A DNA stretch of 7,316 nucleotides from Planctomycetota bacterium (GTDB lineage: Bacteria; Planctomycetota; Phycisphaerae; WQYP01): positions 1 to 7,316 of the forward strand of contig JAJZEY010000586.1 in assembly GCA_021805585.1 (NCBI GenBank), in the 5' to 3' direction. The notes beneath the pieces are model-generated. The model made no database searches, had not been told where the DNA came from, and saw only the letters and a list, made by a program, of their open reading frames with translations. Position numbers and translations under genes: made by a program. Of the stretch, positions 4,273 to 7,316 are shown piece by piece (position 1 is the stretch's first letter; the number at the start of each line of letters is the position of its first letter).

Positions 4273-6255
4273 ATGGCAATAAAATCCCGATTTTCGCCCC
4301 GCACAGCCGGACTTTTTATCGCCGCCGGGCTGACCCTGCTGTATGGGACCGTTCGCCTGCACGCCGCTCCCCCGCCAAAAATGCAAACAGCCCGACGGAT
4401 TACCGCGGAATTGCGACGGGCGGCTGATGCCCAGATTAAGGCATATGGCGCGCATGTCGATACCACCTGGCTGGGCGGGACATTCTGGAATGGCTTGGCC
4501 GATTTGCAGCATCTTACCGGCAGTAAGCGCTATGCGGCGATCATGCTGGCTGCGGGAAAAAAGGCCGGCTTCCGCGAACATCCCCGTTTTCACAGCCGAA
4601 TTTTTGCGGACAATTTCTGCATCGGCCGCCTGTATGAAGCGGATTTTCAACTGACCCATGACCCGGCCATGCTCGCGGCGATCCGCGCCAGCGCGGATAA
4701 GCTCGGCACGTTGAATAATGCCACGGTTTTGCCGCACCACCGCATACCGTGGTTCTGGTGCGACGCGTTGTTTATGGCCGGTCCGGTGCTTACAAAGCTG
4801 GCTGTACTGACCCATGACCGGGCCTATGTGCACACCATGAATGTAAACTGGGCCCGCACTCAAGCCCTGCTTTATGACTCCGCCCAACAGCTTTTCTTCC
4901 GCGACCCGCACTTTCTCCATGCACACGATCCCGACGGCCACAGGATTTTCTGGTCGCGCGGAAATGGATGGGTGGTGGCCGCCCTGGCGGAAAATCTTAA
5001 ATATCTTCCATCCGACGCCCCACAACGCAAAGGCTATGAATCTCTCTTAAAGCGGATGGCGGCGCGTCTGGCAAAATTGCAACCACCGGATGGCCTGTGG
5101 ACACCGAGCCTTACGGATCCGGCCTGGTTTCCGCTGCCCGAATCCAGCGGAACCGCGTTGGACTGCTACGCCATGGCTTGGGGGGTGCGACATGGCATTC
5201 TGGACCGTAAAAAATTCCTGCCGGTAATAAAAAGGGCCTGGGCCGGCCTGCTGAAGTGTCAGATGTCCAGCGGCCTGATTGGCCGAACCCAGCGCGAAGG
5301 CGTGGCACCGGCATGGGTGCAGGCCCGCTGCAGCAGACCCTTCAGCGTCGGGGCGTTTCTGATGGCCGGCTGCCAGATGGTGAAATTGGCGCCGTTCCAA
5401 CTGCCCCACCTCGCCCAAATGCCCAAGCCGCCCGTTCGCCATACGTCGCTGCATTATGTCAATCACCATATTATCCAACCCACGGGGCCGGCATTTGTCC
5501 GATATGTACCCGAACGTTTTGATGACATCGCCTGGGAAAACGACCGGATTGCCCATCGCATTTATGGTCCGCAGCTTGGTCTTGTGGAACCGGCCGGAAG
5601 CGGCATTGATGTGTGGGTTAAATCCGTGCGGTTCCCGGTTATCAACATCCGCTATAAATCCGGAATTTACCATGTGGATCAGGGCAATGGACTCGACTGT
5701 TACAATACCGGCTTCAGCCGCGGTTGCGGCGGACTGGGAATCTGGTCCGGTGGGCGCTTGTGGAATTCAGTTTACTGGCAGTATTACCGCATCCTTGAGC
5801 GCGGTCCGAACACCGCGAAATTTCAAGTTTGGTACGAACCGTGGCGGGCCGGCCGGCGGCTGGTCTGGGAAAAACGAACTGATACGCTGCGGGCCGGAGA
5901 CAATCTGGACCGCATCCAGACCGTTCTACAATCCAATCGCCCGGGACCACTGACTGTAGGTATTGGCGTGGCCCGGCATGGCAAAGGGACACTGATAATT
6001 GATAAAAAAATTGGCATGCTGTGTTATTGGGAACCGCCTCAGAAGCATTATGGTTCCACCGGAATTGGGGTATTGGTGAATCCGAAAATGCTTGTCGGCG
6101 TGACCCAGGACAAACTGAACTATCGGCTTTTACTGGTAAAAGTGAATCCCGGCCAAGTTCTTACCTATTATACCGGCGCATGCTGGAGCAAAGGACTGGA
6201 TTTTCACACGGCCGCCCAATGGGAAAAATATCTGCGCGGATTCAAACGATACTGA
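4273..6255 (+). CDS. Exported GH105 unsaturated-uronyl hydrolase fused to a DUF4861 domain
   Basis: Predicted 660-residue exported protein. Residues 1-32 look like a signal peptide: basic start (KSR, R10), hydrophobic TAGLFIAAGLTLLYGTV, and cleavage near HAA. Residues about 45-375 form a GH105 (alpha/alpha)6 barrel, as in unsaturated rhamnogalacturonyl hydrolase YteR: FADNFCIGRLY (111-121, D113), WCDALFMAGP (162-171) with D164 at the position of the YteR catalytic D143, WSRGNGW (227-233) and ESSGTALDCYAMAWG (290-304). The enzyme would hydrate and release unsaturated uronic acid from oligosaccharides made by pectin or rhamnogalacturonan lyases. After a proline-rich linker (376-390), residues about 405-658 match DUF4861, recalled from YVPERFDDIAWENDRIAHRIYGP and GLDCYNTGFSRGCGG. 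Typical GH105 proteins have about 370 residues, so this is a two-domain fusion. DUF4861 has no function that I can assert. Its neighbours kduI and kduD consume the product. Linkage specificity is unknown. Confidence 0.9.
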   Translation: MAIKSRFSPRTAGLFIAAGLTLLYGTVRLHAAPPPKMQTARRITAELRRAADAQIKAYGAHVDTTWLGGTFWNGLADLQHLTGSKRYAAIMLAAGKKAGFREHPRFHSRIFADNFCIGRLYEADFQLTHDPAMLAAIRASADKLGTLNNATVLPHHRIPWFWCDALFMAGPVLTKLAVLTHDRAYVHTMNVNWARTQALLYDSAQQLFFRDPHFLHAHDPDGHRIFWSRGNGWVVAALAENLKYLPSDAPQRKGYESLLKRMAARLAKLQPPDGLWTPSLTDPAWFPLPESSGTALDCYAMAWGVRHGILDRKKFLPVIKRAWAGLLKCQMSSGLIGRTQREGVAPAWVQARCSRPFSVGAFLMAGCQMVKLAPFQLPHLAQMPKPPVRHTSLHYVNHHIIQPTGPAFVRYVPERFDDIAWENDRIAHRIYGPQLGLVEPAGSGIDVWVKSVRFPVINIRYKSGIYHVDQGNGLDCYNTGFSRGCGGLGIWSGGRLWNSVYWQYYRILERGPNTAKFQVWYEPWRAGRRLVWEKRTDTLRAGDNLDRIQTVLQSNRPGPLTVGIGVARHGKGTLIIDKKIGMLCYWEPPQKHYGSTGIGVLVNPKMLVGVTQDKLNYRLLLVKVNPGQVLTYYTGACWSKGLDFHTAAQWEKYLRGFKRY

Positions 6256-6331
6256 TCGCGTCAGCTTATGCCAAATGCAGAACCAGCGCGTATGGCCGAC
6301 AATAGCGCCAGTGGTCTGTTACACCTGAATC

Positions 6332-7316
6332 TTAGGGTGGTTCCCCCTCAAACCACACAACTCCTGCCGCAGAACGTCGCCGCGTACACTGAACCGTAGT
6401 TCCCCGCACGAAAAGTGAAAAAAACTTGCAAATAAAGGGTTTTCCTTTGTTTTCGCCCTTCACCGTACTGGGTACAACCCAAGCAGTTTCAAGGCTCGTT
6501 CCTGCAGAGGCGTCGCATCGCTGATGACGGTGAATTTTGGTGCCGTTGGTGCGGGTTTCAATGGCTTGCCAGTTGGAATTGTAATAGATGTAATTAATCT
6601 CACCGGCAGGAATGCCCGTGCCACCTTGTGGATAGGATTCGGTGATGCGGTAGCCCATCGCGTTGTAGGTGTATTCGGCAATGACTTGGCCGCTGCTATT
6701 GGTAACCTTGACCAGACGATTCCAGGCATCGTAGGTCAGGGTGGCGGCGCTCCCAGCAGGCTGGGTGGTTAACCCGATGGAAACGGCGTTTCCATTGCCG
6801 TCGTAGGCCGGGGTGACGGATGTGCCGCTGATACTGGTGATCTGGTTCTGGGCGTTGGCGGTACGAGTTTGCGTTACGCCGTTGGCGGTGCTGCTGCTCC
6901 AATTGCCCTGGCTGTCCAAGTTCCAGTTCTGGTACGCCGCTCCGCCACGGGTTACGGCGGTTAATCTGTCCAGCAGGTCATAGGAATATGTTTCCGAATA
7001 GGCGGAGTTCAGCACGTTATTTTTTGCGGTCACATTGGAATTCTGGTCGTAGGTGTAGGTGTAATTATCCACACTGTTTCCAGTGCTGGAATCCACCCAG
7101 TTCTGATTTACAATGCGGCCAAAGCGGTCAAGGCCGACATATTGATCTCCGCCGGAGCCGACGCTGCCGCTGGCGCCGACCAGCGTTAAGTTAATGCCTG
7201 TTTGCGGGTGATTTCTTGCGACAATTGTGGATAAACCAAGATAACTATATTGTTCAAGAACTTGGCCAACGTCGCCGGAGTTGGCACCATCCGAAATGCT
7301 GTCCAGTCGGCCAATG
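6332..7316 (-). CDS. RHS/YD-repeat protein, 5' end outside the window, C-terminus apparently truncated
   Basis: The frame is open to the right edge and reads 327 residues inside the window to a TAA at 6334-6332. The first 73 residues (7315-7097) include LEQYSYLGLSTIVARNHP and DQYVGLDRFGRIVNQNW; then come YD repeats such as YTYTYDQNSNV, YSYDLLDRLTAVTRG and LTYDAWNRLVKVTNSSGQ, ending at IYYNSNWQAIETRTNGT. These are the beta-shell repeats of RHS/YD proteins, large secreted or surface proteins that in other bacteria encapsulate C-terminal toxins or act in contact-dependent competition. RHS-like sequence stops near 6541. The remaining 70 or so residues are basic and cysteine-containing without RHS character, and the usual conserved PxxxxDPxGL core end with its variable tail is missing. 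It is therefore probably a truncated, possibly dead, gene. A GTG at 7096 is only an internal codon, not a start. Confidence 0.8.
   Translation of the reverse strand, partial: IGRLDSISDGANSGDVGQVLEQYSYLGLSTIVARNHPQTGINLTLVGASGSVGSGGDQYVGLDRFGRIVNQNWVDSSTGNSVDNYTYTYDQNSNVTAKNNVLNSAYSETYSYDLLDRLTAVTRGGAAYQNWNLDSQGNWSSSTANGVTQTRTANAQNQITSISGTSVTPAYDGNGNAVSIGLTTQPAGSAATLTYDAWNRLVKVTNSSGQVIAEYTYNAMGYRITESYPQGGTGIPAGEINYIYYNSNWQAIETRTNGTKIHRHQRCDASAGTSLETAWVVPSTVKGENKGKPFICKFFSLFVRGTTVQCTRRRSAAGVVWFEGEPP
6337..6356. terminator. Hairpin at the end of the RHS frame
   Basis: GTGGTT (6337-6342) pairs with AACCAC (6351-6356) around an 8-base loop of C's and T's on the plus strand, just inside the stop codon of the minus-strand frame. 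There is no T-tract. It may be a transcript-end structure for either the hydrolase gene or the RHS gene, or part of an inserted element. Confidence 0.25.
6460..6540 (-). mobile_element. Possible remnant of a foreign gene end at the RHS breakpoint
   Basis: Directly after the RHS similarity ends, another minus-strand frame reads KFTVISDATPLQERALKLLG followed by LYPVR and a TGA at 6462-6460. The TPLQxxALxLLG pattern resembles my recollection of the C-terminal ends of some transposases (IS4/IS1634-like), but I cannot verify this. The next 130 bases to 6331 hold no gene and include the hairpins TGGGT-ACA-ACCCA (6469-6481) and GTGGTT / AACCAC (6337-6356), which could be remains of an element end. 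No inverted terminal repeats or target duplication are visible. Confidence 0.2.

Noticed and set aside
6252..6264. Terminator at the end of the hydrolase gene (CTGA / TCAG)
   Set aside because: Only four pairs overlapping the stop codon, with no T-tract.
6331..6480. Group II intron 3' end (domain V/VI-like hairpins) at the RHS breakpoint
   Set aside because: A GAAC-TACG-GTTC hairpin and a GGGG-rich stem recall such ends, but the conserved domain V strand and catalytic AGC triad are not found, and no maturase sequence is present.
6332..6540. RHS C-terminal toxin domain
   Set aside because: The conserved RHS core end that precedes such tips is missing, and the segment is short, basic and without recognisable toxin motifs; no immunity gene follows.

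Overview
The window reads as chromosomal DNA of a moderately GC-rich bacterium, most likely a planctomycete, perhaps of class Phycisphaerae. That is inferred from remembered family resemblance: the UVR-motif protein on the minus strand looks like a family I associate with planctomycetes, and the RHS/YD-repeat protein at the right edge resembles long planctomycetal RHS proteins. No rRNA or other marker gene is present to settle the taxonomy.

Left part (1-1933) holds housekeeping or stress genes: a universal stress protein with an intact ATP-binding motif (20-454), a 70-residue Trm112/UPF0434-type protein (701-913) behind a structured leader, and, convergent to it, a 313-residue protein carrying one UvrB/UvrC (UVR) motif (992-1933, minus) with a clear promoter and ribosome binding site. 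A 618-base intergenic region (1934-2551) follows. It has no convincing gene, but carries GC-rich palindromes, a good -10 element and a leader that can fold into mutually exclusive hairpins ahead of kduI.

Central part (2552-6255) is a small pectin/uronate catabolic locus: kduI (isomerase), kduD (NAD(P)-dependent dehydrogenase) and a 660-residue exported protein joining a GH105 unsaturated-uronyl hydrolase domain to a C-terminal DUF4861 domain. The expected flow is that the exported hydrolase cuts unsaturated uronic acid from oligosaccharides left by polysaccharide lyases, the free sugar rearranges to 5-dehydro-4-deoxy-glucuronate, and KduI then KduD turn it into 2-keto-3-deoxygluconate in the cytoplasm. 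No lyase, transporter, regulator, KDG kinase or KDPG aldolase is in the window. A hairpin plus AT-rich stretch between kduD and the hydrolase suggests that the third gene is at least partly uncoupled from the first two.

Right part (6256-7316) is the C-terminal section of an RHS/YD-repeat protein on the minus strand, open at the window edge. Its RHS similarity stops abruptly near 6541 and is followed by unrelated, frame-ambiguous sequence, so the gene looks truncated by a rearrangement or an insertion remnant.

I see no CRISPR array, no tRNA and no complete mobile element. The items most worth a second look are the GH105-DUF4861 fusion, the attenuator-like kduI leader and the broken end of the RHS gene.
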